Assembly: GCA_951813285.1 (NCBI GenBank) | Contig: OX638355.1 | Span: 8,001 to 72,000 of the forward strand | Source: Terriglobia bacterium | GTDB lineage: Bacteria > Acidobacteriota > Terriglobia > Versatilivoradales > Versatilivoraceae | Direction of reading: 5' to 3' | DNA: 64,000 nt | Part shown: positions 52,353-61,045 of the stretch, in pieces | How the letters are laid out: the number at the start of each line of letters is the position of its first letter | Position numbering within the stretch: position 1 is the first letter of the stretch | Translations under genes and position numbers: made by a program | The notes under the pieces: model-generated | What the model was told of the DNA's origin: nothing | The model's database searches: none | What the model saw: the letters and a program-made list of their open reading frames with translations, nothing else

Positions 52353-53594
52353 ATGCCCTTTGGATTGCTACGATTCGGAATGAGCCGGCGCTATCCGGAA
52401 CCGCGCATGTTCCGTTGCCCCGACCGGCTGAAGCCCCACTACGATGCCGTCATCATCGGGGCCGGCGGACATGGCCTGGCGGCCGCCTACTACCTGGCCC
52501 GGGACCACGGGATCCGGGAGGTGGCCGTCCTGGAGAAGAGCTACCTGGGAGCCGGCGGAACCGGGCGCAACACCGCCATCATCCGTTCCAACTACCTGAC
52601 AGCCGAGGGCGTCCGGTTCTACGACGAGAGCCTGCGCCTGTTTCACGACCTGTCGGCCGACCTGGACCTGAACCTGTTCTACTCCCGGAGGGGGCATTTC
52701 ACCCTGGCCCACAGCGACGCCACCCTGCGGACCATGCGCTGGCGGGCCGAGGTCAACAAGCACCTGGGGGTGGACAGCGAACTGGTGGGGCCGGAGGTGA
52801 TCCGCCGGGAATGCCCTCAACTGGACCTCAGCTGCGGAGGGCATACCCCGGTGCTGGGAGCCCTCTACCACCCTCCCGGAGCCATCGCACGCCACGATGC
52901 GGTGGCCTGGGGGTATGGCCGCGCCGCCAGCCAAAGAGGCGTCGAGATCCACCAGCAGACCGAGGTCACGGGAATCCGCGTCCAGGGCGGGCAAGTGGCC
53001 GGGGTGGAAACCAATCGGGGCTTTGTCGAAACCGGCAAGGTCCTCTCGGCCGTGGCCGGATACACGCCGGCGGTGATGGAGATGGTGGGCGTTCGCACGC
53101 CGCTGGAGGTGCACCCCCTGCAGGCCTGCGTGAGCGAGCCCCTGAAGCCCTGGCTGGACACCATCATCGTCTCGGCCAACCTGCACCTCTACGTCAGCCA
53201 GTCGTCCCGAGGCGAGCTGGTCATGGGGGCGGCGCTGGACCCCTATGAGCTGCACTCCACCCGCTCGACCCTGGATTTCGTGGAGGGCTTGGCGGGACAC
53301 CTGCTGGAACTGTTCCCCTTCCTGGGCCAGGTGCGGGTGCTGCGCCAGTGGGCCGGGCTGGCCGACATGACCCCCGATTTCTCCCCCATCATGGGGAAGA
53401 CTCCTGTAGAAGGTCTCTACCTGGACGCCGGCTGGGGCACCTGGGGATTCAAGGCGACCCCGGTGTGCGGCAAGACCATGGCCCATACTCTGGCCACCGA
53501 CCGGCCTCACCCCCTGATCGTACCCTTTCGACTCTCCCGATTCGATGAGTTCGATCTGGTAGGCGAAAAGGGAGCGGCGTCGGTCGGGCACTGA
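52353..53594 (+). CDS. mgdA: Sarcosine oxidase beta-like subunit; probable N-methylglutamate dehydrogenase MgdA
   Basis: A 413-residue FAD amine oxidoreductase. It has the dinucleotide motif AVIIGAGGHGLAAAYYLARD, then GAGGTGRNTAIIRSNYL, the typical SoxB stretch. ARHDAVAWGYGRA near residue 181 matches the place where heterotetrameric sarcosine oxidases carry a covalently bound FMN on His. The C-terminal WAGLADMTPDFSPIMG and DAGWGTWGFKATP are conserved. It would oxidise the N-methyl group of N-methylglutamate (or sarcosine). It is first of eight same-strand genes for the N-methylglutamate pathway. Confidence 0.85.
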   Translation: MPFGLLRFGMSRRYPEPRMFRCPDRLKPHYDAVIIGAGGHGLAAAYYLARDHGIREVAVLEKSYLGAGGTGRNTAIIRSNYLTAEGVRFYDESLRLFHDLSADLDLNLFYSRRGHFTLAHSDATLRTMRWRAEVNKHLGVDSELVGPEVIRRECPQLDLSCGGHTPVLGALYHPPGAIARHDAVAWGYGRAASQRGVEIHQQTEVTGIRVQGGQVAGVETNRGFVETGKVLSAVAGYTPAVMEMVGVRTPLEVHPLQACVSEPLKPWLDTIIVSANLHLYVSQSSRGELVMGAALDPYELHSTRSTLDFVEGLAGHLLELFPFLGQVRVLRQWAGLADMTPDFSPIMGKTPVEGLYLDAGWGTWGFKATPVCGKTMAHTLATDRPHPLIVPFRLSRFDEFDLVGEKGAASVGH

Positions 53595-53625
53595 CGGAAT
53601 CGATCAGACCTGAGGATCACGGCAG

Positions 53626-53892
53626 ATGAAGCTGATGCGTTGCCCCGTCAACGGCTGGCGGCCCGTTCAGGAATTTTCCTACGGCGGTACCGTCCGGCCC
53701 ATGCCCCCGCCCGGCGAATGCTCCGACCGGCAGTGGGCCGACTACGTGTTCCACCGCTCCGGGGCCGCCGCCGTCAAGAAGGAGTGGTGGTGCCACCTGG
53801 CCAGCGGCGTCTGGTTCATCGCCGAACGCAACACCTCCACCGACGAGATCCTGCGGACCTACCTCTATGGGGAAGACGACCACCATGAGTGA
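53626..53892 (+). CDS. mgdB: Sarcosine oxidase delta-like subunit (MgdB)
   Basis: An 88-residue SoxD-like subunit. The opening RCPVNGWRPVQEFSYGG and WADYVFHRSGAAAVKKEWW plus FIAERNTSTDEILRTY fit the family. In the usual protein a zinc ion is held by CxxC near the start and H-x3-C in the middle. Here the second Cys of the first pair is Asn (CPVN), and the last Cys is Val in CHLASGVWF, so the zinc site appears degenerate. The gene overlaps the alpha-subunit start by 8 bases, showing translational coupling. Confidence 0.85.
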   Translation: MKLMRCPVNGWRPVQEFSYGGTVRPMPPPGECSDRQWADYVFHRSGAAAVKKEWWCHLASGVWFIAERNTSTDEILRTYLYGEDDHHE

Positions 53893-56800
53893 ACGCCTCG
53901 GGCCCCAGCCCGGTGAACGGATCGATCGGGAGCAGCCGGTCGGCTTCTCCTTTGAAGGCCGCCGCTACCGGGGGTTTCGGGGGGACACCCTCAGCACGGC
54001 CCTGTGGGCCTCGGGCGTGCGGGTGCTGGGACGCAGCTTCAAGTACCATCGACCCCGCGGCATCTTCAGCCTGTGCGGTCTGGACTGCAACGCCCTGGCC
54101 GAAAGTCCGGACTCGACCAACCTGAGGATGGACACCACCCCCATCCAGCCGGGGCTGAAGGTGAGGGCGGTCAATACCTGGGGAGGCGTGCAGTCGGACC
54201 TCTACCGCTTTACCGAGCTCTTTTCAACCTTCCTTCCGGTTGGCTTCTACTACAAGGCCTTCCACCGACCCCGCGCACTCTTTCCCTTTTTCGAGCGCCG
54301 CATGCGCCGGATTGCCGGGTTGGGCAACATCCAGCCGGATCAGCCGCTGGAGCCGACCCCCAAGCGCTACGACTTCTGCGATCTGCTGGTGGTGGGCTCC
54401 GGCCCCGCCGGCCTCTCGGCGGCCATTGCGGCGGCCGAGTTGGGGTTGAAGGTCCTGTTGGTGGAAGAGGATCGCCTGCCGGGCGGGACCCTGGCGTTCC
54501 AGTTGCCTGGAGAGCCGAAAGCCGGGGGCCTGTTGGCAGAGCTCCTGGGCAAGGCCGCCGCCCTGCCCAACCTGGAAATTCGCACGGGAACCGCGGCGGC
54601 CGGCTGCTACGCCGACCGCTGGGCGGCGCTGATCGACTCGCGGCGACTCACCAAGCTGCGGGCCCGCAGCCTGGTGGTGGCGGCCGGTGCCTACGACCAA
54701 CCCGCCGTGTTTCGCAACAACGACCTCCCCGGAGTCATGCTGGCCTCGGCGGCACAGCGGCTGATCCACCAGTATGCCGTGAAGCCCTTCCAACAAGCGC
54801 TGGTGTTGGCCGCCAACACCGACGGATACCGGGCGGCGGTCGACCTGCACCGGGCCGGGGTGAGGGTGGCGCTGGTCTCCGACCTGCGGCCTCAAGGAGA
54901 AGCGTCAGTCTGGCGAGAGGAGGTGGCCGGGCGCCGGATCCCCATACTAACGGGCACCGCCGTCCATGAAGCCCTGCCGGCTCCCGGCAAGCGAGCCATC
55001 CGCGGGGCCCTGCTCTGTCCTCTGGACGGCCGCGGCGAGGCCCTGCCCGAAGAGTCCGAGCCCATCGCCTGCGACGGCATCGCCATGAGCGTGGGATGGG
55101 CCCCTACGGACGGCATCCTCCGGCAGGCGGGAGCCCGCATGGCCTACGATGAGCGTCTGGAACAGTATGTCCCGGACCAACTGCCCGCCGGGGTCTTTGC
55201 CGCCGGACGGGTCAACGGGGTCTATGCCCTGGAAGACCAGCTTGAGGACGGCCGCCGCGCCGGCCGCCAGGCGGCAACCTTTTTGCGGAAAGCCGGTTCC
55301 GAAGCGTCGGCACAGTCGCCGCGCCGGGGGTTGGCCTTCAGCCACCCCTACCCGGTGGTTCCCCACCCTCGGGGCAAGAATTTCGTGGACCTGGACGAGG
55401 ACATTCAACTGGATGACATCCGCCACAGCCTGCAGGAGGGATTCGACAGCGCCGAGCTGCTGAAACGCTACTCGACCCTGGGCATGGGACCCAGCCAGGG
55501 CAAGCATTCCAACCTCAATGGCAGCCGCATCCTGGCCCGGCTCAAGGGGAAGTCGCTGGCTGCGACCGGACTGACCACGGCCCGGCCCTTCACCAGCCCG
55601 GTGCCCTTGAGCCACCTGGCCGGGCGCATCTTCAGCCCCCAGCGCCGAACCCCCATCCATGCACGCCACCGGCAACTGGGCGCACGATTCATGGTTGCGG
55701 GAAGCTGGCTGCGGCCGGAATACTACGAGGTTCGGGGAAGCGACCGGAGGGCGGCCATACAGGCGGAAGCCGAGGCCGTTCGCGGCCGCGTGGGCCTGGT
55801 GGACGTGGGCACCCTGGGCAAGCTGGAAATCTGCGGCCCGGACGCCGTAGCCTTCATTGAGAGGATGTACACGGGTCGGTTTGCCAAGCTGAAGGAAGGC
55901 AGAAGCCGCTACCTCCTGATGTGCGACGAGAGCGGCATGATGGTGGACGACGGGGTGGCGGCCCGGCTGGCCTCCGACCGCTTCTACGTCACCACCACCA
56001 GCGGGGCCTCCGACGCGGTAGCTCGGGAGATGACCCGGTGGGCCTTGATCTGGTCGCTGCAGGTGATGGTTCTCAACCTGACGGGGGCCTACGGGGCCAT
56101 GAACCTGGCAGGCCCCCGATCCATCGAGGTCTTGCAACCGTTGACCGACATCGACCTGGATCCGCAGGCCTTCCCCTACCTGGGCGTTCGCCAGGGCCGA
56201 GTGGCCGGGGCGCCGGCCCGCGTCCTGCGAGTCGGATTCGTGGGCGAGTGGGGCTACGAGATCCACGTGCCCGCCGATACCGCCGTGGGGGTCTGGGACC
56301 GGATCCTGGAGGCCGGGCGGGGCGCCGGCATTCGTCCCTTCGGCGTGGAGGCCCAACGCCTGCTGCGGCTGGAGAAGGGGCACCTGATCATGGGCCAGGA
56401 TTCGGACGGGCTTTCCTATCCGGCCGAGGCGGGGATGGACTGGGCGGTCAAGGGCGACAAACCCTTCTTTCTGGGCCAGCGCAGCCTCTCCATTCTGAAG
56501 ACCAGGCCCCTCAAACGCCGTTTGGTGGGGTTTGCGTTCCCCGAGGCCTATGGGGGCCCGGTGCCCCGGGAATGCGAGCTGGTGATCCATGGGGGAGAGA
56601 TTGCCGGCCGGGTCACCAGCGCCGCTTTCAGCCCCACACTGAAGCAGGTCATCGGCATGGCCTATGTTCAGCCGGAACTGTCCGCGCCCGGCACGCCCGT
56701 CCGCATCCGAACCGGAGGCCGCTGGCTGTTTACGGCCCGGGTGGTGGAGTTGCCTTTTTACGATCCCGGGAACCTGCGGCAGAAAGAGCGGATTGTCTGA
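53885..56800 (+). CDS. mgdC: Sarcosine oxidase alpha-like subunit (MgdC)
   Basis: A 971-residue protein. The N-terminal 2Fe-2S-like module (GFRGDTLSTALWASGV, KYHRPRGIFSLCGLDCNALA) is followed by an NAD(P)/FAD domain with LLVVGSGPAGLSAAIAAAEL, a second fold around residues 260-480, and a C-terminal GcvT/aminomethyltransferase-like domain from about residue 610 (YYEVRGSDRRAAIQAEAEAV, GYEIHVPADTAVGVWDRIL, RLEKGHLIMGQDSDGLSYP). The last domain would pass the released C1 unit to tetrahydrofolate. Length is normal. ATG 53885 overlaps the delta gene. Confidence 0.92.
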   Translation: MSERLGPQPGERIDREQPVGFSFEGRRYRGFRGDTLSTALWASGVRVLGRSFKYHRPRGIFSLCGLDCNALAESPDSTNLRMDTTPIQPGLKVRAVNTWGGVQSDLYRFTELFSTFLPVGFYYKAFHRPRALFPFFERRMRRIAGLGNIQPDQPLEPTPKRYDFCDLLVVGSGPAGLSAAIAAAELGLKVLLVEEDRLPGGTLAFQLPGEPKAGGLLAELLGKAAALPNLEIRTGTAAAGCYADRWAALIDSRRLTKLRARSLVVAAGAYDQPAVFRNNDLPGVMLASAAQRLIHQYAVKPFQQALVLAANTDGYRAAVDLHRAGVRVALVSDLRPQGEASVWREEVAGRRIPILTGTAVHEALPAPGKRAIRGALLCPLDGRGEALPEESEPIACDGIAMSVGWAPTDGILRQAGARMAYDERLEQYVPDQLPAGVFAAGRVNGVYALEDQLEDGRRAGRQAATFLRKAGSEASAQSPRRGLAFSHPYPVVPHPRGKNFVDLDEDIQLDDIRHSLQEGFDSAELLKRYSTLGMGPSQGKHSNLNGSRILARLKGKSLAATGLTTARPFTSPVPLSHLAGRIFSPQRRTPIHARHRQLGARFMVAGSWLRPEYYEVRGSDRRAAIQAEAEAVRGRVGLVDVGTLGKLEICGPDAVAFIERMYTGRFAKLKEGRSRYLLMCDESGMMVDDGVAARLASDRFYVTTTSGASDAVAREMTRWALIWSLQVMVLNLTGAYGAMNLAGPRSIEVLQPLTDIDLDPQAFPYLGVRQGRVAGAPARVLRVGFVGEWGYEIHVPADTAVGVWDRILEAGRGAGIRPFGVEAQRLLRLEKGHLIMGQDSDGLSYPAEAGMDWAVKGDKPFFLGQRSLSILKTRPLKRRLVGFAFPEAYGGPVPRECELVIHGGEIAGRVTSAAFSPTLKQVIGMAYVQPELSAPGTPVRIRTGGRWLFTARVVELPFYDPGNLRQKERIV

Positions 56801-56862
56801 AACAACAGAAAAAAAGAGTTATCCACTAAGACACACGAAGGACGACGAAGGGCCACGAAGAA
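56797..56862 (+). repeat. Composite repeat copy after the alpha-subunit gene
   Basis: Starts inside the last codon of the gene: CTGAAACAACAGAAAAAAAG, then GAGTTATCCACTAAGACAC and ACGAAGGACGACGAAGGGCC. Parts and order match 59278-59350. Confidence 0.6.
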
Positions 56863-57163
56863 AACAGGAAGGGGAAAAAGAAATCCACGAACAACACGAA
56901 GTGACGCCCTTCAAGTTCCGGCGTTTGGTCTCGGCCCCGAGCGCAAAAAGAGTTATTTAACATGGATGCACAGGATTTACAGGATTGTCGTCCTCAACCG
57001 CCTTGCCCCGATTGCGGGCATCCTGCGTCTCGTTTCGCGCCAGTCAGCTTCCTCTGCAGCAGCGTTTCGTCCTCTATGTCCTGTTCATCCTGTCTATCCA
57101 TGTTCCCTCATGCAGCCGACCGGTTTGACGGAACATTTCCCTGTTGCCGAAACCTGATGATGT
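56863..57163. other. Intergenic stretch between alpha and gamma subunit genes
   Basis: About 300 bases without a gene, lying inside an otherwise tight operon and flanked by two repeat modules. It contains no terminator-like hairpin with a T-tract that I could recognise. Confidence 0.4.
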
Positions 57164-57207
57164 TGGGTTGTTTCACCCTCGAATGATCCGCCCCGTCGGG
57201 GGGCCAC
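57164..57207 (+). repeat. Composite repeat, left part, abutting the gamma-subunit start
   Basis: GTTGTTTCACCCTCGAATGA and TCCGCCCCGTCGGGGGGCCA match 32683-32700 and 33596-33635. It ends 8 bases before ATG 57216. Confidence 0.6.
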
Positions 57208-57215
57208 GCCACTCC

Positions 57216-57914
57216 ATGAATCTTTCGATCCCAAGACTCGCCAGGCGAAGTCCGGTCCATGACCTGCTGGAACCGATGCATCCCGTCTGGACCGAGGTTC
57301 AAGGCATGGCCGCGGCTCTCCGATTCACCGGCCCCGAGCAGGAAGACCAGCTCAAGCAGCGCCTCGCCCTGGCCGACCTGAGCTGCCTGCCCCGACTGGG
57401 GCTGAAGGGAGCAGGCGTCCTGGCCTGGCTCCGGGAGAACGGCCTGCAGACGGCCGGGGCCCTTTATGCGGTCACACCCATTGAAGGCCATGGGATACTG
57501 GTCCGCATCGACCGGGAAGAAGTGTTCCTCGAAGACGGGCTGCGAGGACAAGTGGTCTCCCGCATCCAGGACCGGCTCTCGGCCAACCCCCCGGGGGTCT
57601 ACCGGGTGGAGCGCCGGGAGGCCTCGTTTCTGCTGATCGGGTCCCGGACCGACGAGGTTCTCAGCCAGACCTGCGGCCACGAATTTCGGGAATCGGAGCG
57701 ACAGGTGGTCTTGAGCCGGGTGGCGGGAGTCTCATGCCGGCTGCTGCGGGTGGAGGCGTCCGGCATCGCCGGGCTTCGGATTTGGCTGGACCCGAGCTAT
57801 AGTGTGTATCTTTGGGAAACGCTGCTGGGCATCGTCCGGGAAGACGGCGGCGATGCGGTGGGGCTGGGTTGCCTCTATCCCGGTCTTTTCTCGGCAAGCT
57901 CACAGAAAGGATAG
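57216..57914 (+). CDS. mgdD: Sarcosine oxidase gamma-like subunit (MgdD)
   Basis: A 232-residue divergent GcvT-fold protein of the SoxG kind. Recognisable segments are [23 protein letters not shown] near residues 65-90 and [25 protein letters not shown] towards the end. The position directly after the alpha subunit and before gamma-glutamylmethylamide synthetase supports the assignment, since the family evolves quickly. The start ATG 57216 follows repeat DNA and lacks a clear ribosome-binding site. The gmaS start is only 6 bases after the stop. Confidence 0.75.
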   Translation: MNLSIPRLARRSPVHDLLEPMHPVWTEVQGMAAALRFTGPEQEDQLKQRLALADLSCLPRLGLKGAGVLAWLRENGLQTAGALYAVTPIEGHGILVRIDREEVFLEDGLRGQVVSRIQDRLSANPPGVYRVERREASFLLIGSRTDEVLSQTCGHEFRESERQVVLSRVAGVSCRLLRVEASGIAGLRIWLDPSYSVYLWETLLGIVREDGGDAVGLGCLYPGLFSASSQKG

Positions 57915-57919
57915 TGTCC

Positions 57920-59254
57920 ATGAACCTCAACCAAGCCCAGACCTTACTGAAGGAAAACGATGTCAAGTTCGTGCTGGCTCAGTTTGTGGACGTCCACGGA
58001 GTGGCCAAGACCAAGTCGGTTCCGGTCAGCCACTTCGAGGATATCCTGACCGACGGCGCCGGGTTCGCCGGGTTCGCCGTGTGGGGCCTGGGCCAAGAGC
58101 CACATGATCCCGACTTCATGGCCGTGGGGGATCTGGACACCCTGACGCTGGTGCCCTGGCAGCCCGGCTATGCCCGGATCGTCTGCACCGGCCGGGTGAA
58201 CGGAGAGCCCTACCCTTTCGACACCCGCCACATTCTCCAGCAGCAGGTGAAGCGCCTGGAACAAAGGGGCTGGACCTTGAATACCGGCCTGGAACCCGAG
58301 TTCATGCTGCTGAGCCGAAATCCGGACGGTTCCATCCGGCCCGCCGACGATACCGACACCCTGGCGAAACCCTGCTACGACTACAAGGGACTCTCGCGAA
58401 GCCGAGCCTTCCTGGAGAAGCTAGTGGGCTCGCTGCAGTCGATCGGATTCGACATCTACCAGATCGACCACGAGGACGCTAACGGCCAGTTCGAGATCAA
58501 TTTTGCGTTCTCGACGGCCCTCACCTCGGCGGACCGCTACGTGCTGTTCCGGATGGCCGCCGGAGAGATCGCCCGTGAATTCGGAGTGATCTGCTCCTTC
58601 ATGCCCAAGCCCATGTCCAACCGCACCGGGACCGGCAGCCATATCCACATGTCGATCTGGGACAGCCAGGGCAACGACCTTTTCCAGGACGACTCCGACC
58701 AGAACCGACTGGGTCTGTCGCAACTGGCCTACCACTTCCTGGGAGGGCTGCTGGCCCACGGGCCGGCCCTGACCGCCCTGGTGGCCCCTTCGGTCAACTC
58801 CTACAAACGACTGGTGGTGGGCCGATCGCTGTCGGGAGCCACCTGGGCCCCCGCCTACATCTCCTATGGGGACAACAACCGGACCTCGATGGTGCGGGTC
58901 CCCTACGGGCGGCTGGAATTGAGGCTGTGCGACTCCAGCTGCAACCCCTATCTGGCCACGGCGGCGGTGATAGCGGCCGGCCTGGACGGCATCGAGCGCA
59001 AGCTGGACCCCGGGCCGCCCCACAACATCAACCACTACCGCTACACCCCGGACGCTCTGCGGGACATGGGAATCGGAGTGCTCCCCCAATCCCTGAAGGA
59101 AGCCCTGGACGCCCTCAAGGCCGATTCGCTGTTTGCCGAACAACTGGGAGAGGCGTTTCTGCAGGAGTTCATGGATCTGAAGGAGATGGAGTGGATCGAG
59201 TACCAGCGTCACGTCTCCGATTGGGAAGTCCAGCGGTACCTGGAGTTCTACTAG
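57920..59254 (+). CDS. gmaS: Type III glutamine-synthetase-like protein; probable gamma-glutamylmethylamide synthetase
   Basis: A 444-residue member of the GlnT branch of glutamine synthetases. Active-site blocks are [15 protein letters not shown] (metal-binding Glu), [28 protein letters not shown] with the substrate loop, and [14 protein letters not shown] and [17 protein letters not shown] for ATP/glutamate. In methylamine users this enzyme joins methylamine to glutamate with ATP. Distinguishing it from an ammonia-using enzyme rests on context: dehydrogenase subunits lie upstream and synthase subunits downstream. ATG 57920 has an AAGGA site. Confidence 0.88.
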   Translation: MNLNQAQTLLKENDVKFVLAQFVDVHGVAKTKSVPVSHFEDILTDGAGFAGFAVWGLGQEPHDPDFMAVGDLDTLTLVPWQPGYARIVCTGRVNGEPYPFDTRHILQQQVKRLEQRGWTLNTGLEPEFMLLSRNPDGSIRPADDTDTLAKPCYDYKGLSRSRAFLEKLVGSLQSIGFDIYQIDHEDANGQFEINFAFSTALTSADRYVLFRMAAGEIAREFGVICSFMPKPMSNRTGTGSHIHMSIWDSQGNDLFQDDSDQNRLGLSQLAYHFLGGLLAHGPALTALVAPSVNSYKRLVVGRSLSGATWAPAYISYGDNNRTSMVRVPYGRLELRLCDSSCNPYLATAAVIAAGLDGIERKLDPGPPHNINHYRYTPDALRDMGIGVLPQSLKEALDALKADSLFAEQLGEAFLQEFMDLKEMEWIEYQRHVSDWEVQRYLEFY

Positions 59255-59400
59255 CGTCGAGGCCGGGCGGGGGCCCGGCTTGCCTGAATCAAACGACAAA
59301 AGACAAAAGAGTTATCCACGAAGGGACACGAAGAACGACGAAGGGCCACTAAGGCATTGAGGTAAATCGCGACGGGATGCCAAGGTCACTTACCGGAGGA
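59253..59400 (+). repeat. Composite dispersed repeat, full copy between gmaS and mgsA
   Basis: GAGGCCGGGCGGGGGCCCGG, then CTTGCCTGAATC, ACGACAAAAGACAAAAGAG, TTATCCACGAAGGGACACG, AAGAACGACGAAGGGCCAC, TAAGGCATTGAGG and GCGACGGGATGCCAAGGTCA. The group II intron's unoccupied target lies between 59328 and 59329. The repeat ends 6 bases before the mgsA ATG, so its end supplies the CCGGAGG-like leader there. Confidence 0.75.
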
Positions 59401-59405
59401 TCCGC

Positions 59406-60302
59406 ATGTGCGGCATTATCGGATTGCTGATCAAGCCCGAGTCCAAGCGGGACCGGTTGGGTGAGTGGGTTACCCCCATGATGGAATGCATGGGGGATCG
59501 CGGGCCCGATTCGGCCGGTCTGGCGGTCTTTGTCCCGGTCGGAGACGGCCCGTTGCGGCGATTCAGCCTGTTCTGCGGCCAGCCGGGGTTCGATTGGCAG
59601 GAACTGGGGCAGGCCTTCCAGCGGGACACCGCTTGCCAGGGCGATCTGAGCTGGATCGAAAATCATGGACGGCTGATTTCCTCGATCGCGCCCCGGAGCC
59701 TGGAGGAGTGGCTGTCCCGGGAGTTCCCCTCCGTGCATCTGCTCTCGACCGGGCGGTCCATCGAGGTCTACAAGGATATGGGCCATCCCGCCGAGATCGC
59801 CCGGCGTTACGGGTTCGCGGACATAGCGGCCAGCCACTGCGTCGGTCACACCCGCATGGCCACCGAATCGGCGGTCTCGCCCGCTCATGCCCATCCCTTC
59901 ACCGCCGGCCAGGATTTCTGCCTGGTGCACAACGGGTCCCTCTCCAACCCCTGGAGCTTGCGTCGGCGCCTGGAGAAGCGGGGCGTCGATTTCGAGACCG
60001 ACAACGACACCGAAGCCGCCTGTCGCTTCCTGGAATGGAGGATGAGGGAGGGAGAATCCCTGGAGGATGCCTTGAAGGCAGCCTTCATCCAACTCGACGG
60101 GTTCTACACGCTGCTGATGGCCACGGCCGAGAAGCTGGTCCTGGTCCGGGACGCCTTTGCCTGCAAGCCGGCGGTGGTCGCGGAGACCGAGGATTACGTG
60201 GCCGTGAGCTCCGAGTTCCGCTCCCTGGCCCACCTGCCGGGCATCCGGTCGGCGGAGCTGTTCGAGCCGGTGCCGGAGGAGATCTACTCATGGAGTCTGT
60301 AG
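59406..60302 (+). CDS. mgsA: Class II glutamine amidotransferase-like subunit; N-methylglutamate synthase subunit A
   Basis: A 298-residue Ntn-hydrolase domain. Cys2 after the start (MCGIIGLLIKPES) is the catalytic nucleophile once Met is removed; CVGHTRMATESAVSPAHAHP and CLVHNGSLSNPWSLRRRL are the PurF-type substrate segments, and FETDNDTEAACRFLEWRM is typical of the GlxB/MgsA group. It would release methylamine from gamma-glutamylmethylamide and channel it to the synthase subunit. GGAGG lies before ATG 59406. It overlaps mgsB by 13 bases. Confidence 0.9.
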   Translation: MCGIIGLLIKPESKRDRLGEWVTPMMECMGDRGPDSAGLAVFVPVGDGPLRRFSLFCGQPGFDWQELGQAFQRDTACQGDLSWIENHGRLISSIAPRSLEEWLSREFPSVHLLSTGRSIEVYKDMGHPAEIARRYGFADIAASHCVGHTRMATESAVSPAHAHPFTAGQDFCLVHNGSLSNPWSLRRRLEKRGVDFETDNDTEAACRFLEWRMREGESLEDALKAAFIQLDGFYTLLMATAEKLVLVRDAFACKPAVVAETEDYVAVSSEFRSLAHLPGIRSAELFEPVPEEIYSWSL

Positions 60303-60988
60303 CCCTGGAGTCTATCGATCTCCAGAAGCTGTCGGTCCGCCAGCTCAACCAGTTCCTCCATCATGAAATCGGGACCCAGTCTCTTTCCCGGGTCGAGATC
60401 CTCAACCCCAAGGGGCTTCACAACATCGCCGTGGGCCTGGATGCGCCAATACGGGTGGATGTCCGCGGCCACGGCGGTTACTTCCTGGGGGGCATGAACC
60501 GGCAAGCCCGGATCGTGGTCCACGGGAACGTGGGCTGGAGCGTCGCCGAGAACATGATGTCGGGAGAGGTGCGGGTCAAGGGATTCGCCTCCCAGTGCGC
60601 CGGGGCCTCGGCCCACGGGGGCCTGCTCTTCATCGAGGGAAGCGCCTCCTCCCGCTGCGGTATTTCACTGAAGGGCGGCGACATCGTGGTGGGAGGCCAC
60701 GTGGGCCACATGTCCGCCTTCATGGCTCAGGCCGGCCACCTGGTGGTTTGCGGCGATGCAGGGGCCGGGCTGGGCGACTCGCTCTATGAAGCCGTGATCT
60801 ATGTCCGGGGGCGCATTCACTCGCTGGGGGCCGACGCCCGGGAAGAGCCCATGGCCGAGGAGGACTACGCCACCGTCGGACAACTGCTGAACCGGACGGG
60901 GCTGGACTATTCTCCCCGGGATTTCAAGCGGGTAGCCTCGGCCAAGACTCTCTATCACTGGAACGTGGACGCCGATCAGCAGTATTAG
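60290..60988 (+). CDS. mgsB: GXGXG-motif subunit; N-methylglutamate synthase subunit B
   Basis: A 232-residue beta-helix protein corresponding to the C-terminal GXGXG domain of glutamate synthase. Repeated Gly-rich turns are seen in IRVDVRGHGGYFLGGMNRQ, GEVRVKGFASQCAGASAHGG, GISLKGGDIVVGGHVGHMSA and GDAGAGLGDSLYEAVIYVRG. It holds the amidotransferase and synthase subunits together. ATG 60290 lies within the end of mgsA and has GGAGG upstream, so the two are co-translated. Confidence 0.9.
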   Translation: MESVALESIDLQKLSVRQLNQFLHHEIGTQSLSRVEILNPKGLHNIAVGLDAPIRVDVRGHGGYFLGGMNRQARIVVHGNVGWSVAENMMSGEVRVKGFASQCAGASAHGGLLFIEGSASSRCGISLKGGDIVVGGHVGHMSAFMAQAGHLVVCGDAGAGLGDSLYEAVIYVRGRIHSLGADAREEPMAEEDYATVGQLLNRTGLDYSPRDFKRVASAKTLYHWNVDADQQY

Positions 60989-61045
60989 CGGGAGCAGACT
61001 GCCCGAGTCAGACATTACCGACAGGCCCTTGGGTCGCGTTGAGCC

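Noticed and set aside
54947-56590. 547-codon minus-strand frame opposite the sarcosine oxidase alpha-like gene
   Set aside because: Antisense shadow; composition biased to His, Gln, Gly; no domain.
59253-59290. GGCCGGGCGGGGGCCCGGC hairpin after gmaS as a terminator
   Set aside because: It has no following T-tract, and the same sequence is part of a dispersed repeat found away from gene ends.
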